DNA of 7,166 nt from JACPSX01 sp035288405 [NCBI: bacterium] (GTDB lineage: Bacteria; JACPSX01): assembly GCA_035288405.1 (NCBI GenBank), contig DATEAK010000030.1, positions 1 through 7,166 of the forward strand. Reading direction: 5' to 3'. Each line of letters begins with the position of its first letter. Position 1 is the first letter of the stretch. The position numbers and the translations under genes were made by a program. The notes under the pieces are model-generated. The model was given only the letters and a program-made list of their open reading frames with translations, was not told the origin of the DNA and searched no databases. This document shows positions 5,793 to 7,166 of this stretch, piece by piece.

Positions 5793-7166
5793 ATGAGCCA
5801 GCATGAACCAGAGAACATCTCACTAGACGATCGCTACCTCCGTGAAGAGGGAACCGTATACCTCAGCGGCTTGCAGGCTCTGGTGCGCTTGCCGATCGAT
5901 CAGAACCGGAGGGACCGCCGGGCCGGGCTGCGCATCGGTACCTTTATCAGCGGTTACCCAGGATCACCCCTGGGAGGGTACGACCTTGCTTTAAGACAGG
6001 CTCGCCCGCTGCTCGAACCGTTCGGCATCGCACATGTACCCGGTGGGAATGAGGAGCTTGCCGCCTCCGCCATCAGCGGCACCCAGATGCTGGACAACTA
6101 CCCCCACTCGCGATTCGACGGCGTAGTGGCACTCTGGTACGGCAAGGGTCCTGGTGTGGACCGCAGCGGCGACGCCTTCAAGCACGGCAACTTCGCGGGT
6201 ACCAGCCGGCATGGGGCCGTTGTTATTCTAAGCGGCGAAGACCACGAAGCCAAGAGTTCCACTCTCCCCTACCAGGATGACTACGCCTTCCTGAGCGCCG
6301 GGATCCCCATCCTGTACCCGGCTTCTACGGCCGAGTTTCTCGAGCTGGGGCTCCATGCCATCGCACTCTCCCGTTACAGCGGATGCTGGGCGGCGCTCAA
6401 GTTGGTCGGACCTCTGGCGGACGGTGGAGAAATGGTGAGAGTCCATCCGGAACGGCCATCGATCATCGTCCCCGAGCTCAATTTCGGCGATCGGAAGTTC
6501 AAAAAGTCTACTGATTTCACTTTCTTTCCCGGCACAAACATCGAGACGGAGCGGCAGATCTACTACGAGCGCCACCAAGCGGCGCTTGCCTACGCGCGTG
6601 CCAACAAACTCAATCGGGTAGTTTTACGTTCCTCGCAGGATCGGCTGGGCATCATCACTTCCGGAAAAAGTTTCGCCGACACCCTCCAGGCACTCCTCGA
6701 CATGGGACTCGATGATGAAATCCTGCAGCATTTCGGTGTACGGCTGCTCCGCGTGGGCTTGATCTATCCACTGGACGCCGATGCCATTCGCGACTTTGCC
6801 CGCGACCTCGAGAGGATTATCGTCATCGAGGAAAAGCGGGGCTTTCTGGAAGCTCAGGTCAAAGAGGCTCTGTGCGGTTTCCCTCATCCACTCAAGGTCG
6901 TTGGAAAGTTCGACGAGACCGGCGTCCCTCTCTTCCCCATCCAGGGAGGCATGGACAGCGACTTGATCGCCGAACGGTTGGGCCCCCTCCTTCTTAACAC
7001 CGTTGGCCCTTCCCCAGGGATCCTGAGCCGGTTGGCTCAACTGCAGAATGTCCGCTCCCGCCAGTACGACGCACTCCCCTCGCGCACGCCCAACTACTGC
7101 TCGGGCTGCCCCCACAACGTTTCCACCCGCCTGTTGGATGGGCAGGTGGCCTGGGGCAGTCCCGGC
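5793..7166 (+). CDS. Fused indolepyruvate ferredoxin oxidoreductase-type enzyme (N-terminal part, runs off the window)
   Basis: 458 codons are visible and open at the window edge; fused members of this family run to about 1,150-1,200 residues. The enzyme oxidatively decarboxylates aryl-pyruvates (indolepyruvate, phenylpyruvate) to acyl-CoA, using thiamine diphosphate and an electron acceptor, in aromatic amino acid breakdown. The fused type is shown by the N-terminal run DDRYLREEGTVYLSG.QALVRLP. It is followed by the pyrimidine-domain motif FISGYPGSPLGGYD (51-64) and by GEDHEAKSSTLP from Gly148. An IEEKR segment lies near the end of the transketolase-like C-terminal part. CSGCPHN at 436-442 opens the TPP-binding domain. 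ATG 5793 has GAGGGA at 5785-5790, and an in-frame TAG at 5754-5756 bars upstream extension. The gamma-subunit domain, and whether any Fe-S domain is present, lie beyond the window. Confidence 0.92.
   Translation, partial: MSQHEPENISLDDRYLREEGTVYLSGLQALVRLPIDQNRRDRRAGLRIGTFISGYPGSPLGGYDLALRQARPLLEPFGIAHVPGGNEELAASAISGTQMLDNYPHSRFDGVVALWYGKGPGVDRSGDAFKHGNFAGTSRHGAVVILSGEDHEAKSSTLPYQDDYAFLSAGIPILYPASTAEFLELGLHAIALSRYSGCWAALKLVGPLADGGEMVRVHPERPSIIVPELNFGDRKFKKSTDFTFFPGTNIETERQIYYERHQAALAYARANKLNRVVLRSSQDRLGIITSGKSFADTLQALLDMGLDDEILQHFGVRLLRVGLIYPLDADAIRDFARDLERIIVIEEKRGFLEAQVKEALCGFPHPLKVVGKFDETGVPLFPIQGGMDSDLIAERLGPLLLNTVGPSPGILSRLAQLQNVRSRQYDALPSRTPNYCSGCPHNVSTRLLDGQVAWGSPG

Noticed and set aside
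6624-7115. 163-residue open frame on the - strand
   Set aside because: It is antisense to the fused oxidoreductase, whose motifs (CSGCPHN and others) continue through this stretch on the + strand.

Overview
This 7.2 kb window looks like ordinary chromosomal DNA from a Gram-negative bacterium of moderate to high GC. All five substantial genes lie on the + strand. The gene types fit an anaerobe or facultative anaerobe of the Desulfobacterota (former Deltaproteobacteria) or a neighbouring phylum: a cytosolic HD-GYP sensor, an LpxL-like acyltransferase, and a single-chain fused 2-oxoacid oxidoreductase of the indolepyruvate type. The taxon is an inference from protein style and has not been tested. 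I see no phage, transposon, CRISPR, tRNA or rRNA signal.

Layout. (1) Bases 3-53 hold the last 16 codons and stop of an upstream hydrophobic-ended ORF, followed 3 nt later by trpS (57-1043), a complete tryptophanyl-tRNA synthetase. (2) Bases 1044-1302 are a 259-nt gap with a good sigma70-type extended -10 promoter (1137-1164) and a leader of about 130 nt. The leader holds two hairpins, the second ending 5 nt before the Shine-Dalgarno. (3) Bases 1303-3150 encode a 615-residue sensor: a V4R/XylR_N-type ligand domain, a coiled coil, a GAF domain and an HD-GYP c-di-GMP phosphodiesterase domain. A short GC-rich hairpin with a T-rich tail (3154-3176) follows the stop. (4) Bases 3177-3442 are a gap with two weak adjacent hairpins and no convincing promoter. 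(5) Bases 3443-4435 and 4432-5616 form a two-gene operon with a GTGA stop/start overlap: an LpxL/HtrB-like membrane acyltransferase, then an enolase-superfamily enzyme of the muconate-lactonizing/dipeptide-epimerase subgroup. (6) Bases 5617-5792 hold a 7-bp inverted repeat and a sigma70-type promoter. (7) From 5793 to the window edge (458 codons, open at the end) runs the N-terminal part of a fused indolepyruvate-ferredoxin-oxidoreductase-type enzyme.

How the genes relate. trpS is housekeeping. The sensor is a separately transcribed, probably cytoplasmic signalling enzyme. Its N-terminal domain has a Cys-Glu-Cys-Cys pattern with the same spacing as the zinc site of the phenol sensors MopR/DmpR/XylR, so it may lower c-di-GMP in response to a small aromatic or hydrophobic ligand. 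The acyltransferase and the epimerase-like enzyme are translationally coupled, which suggests one pathway whose substrate I cannot name. The oxidoreductase would oxidise aryl-pyruvates from aromatic amino acids. A shared aromatic theme (aromatic-type sensor, indolepyruvate-type oxidoreductase, trpS) is possible but unproven. The items most worth following are the V4R-GAF-HD-GYP sensor with its structured leader, and the acyltransferase-epimerase pair.
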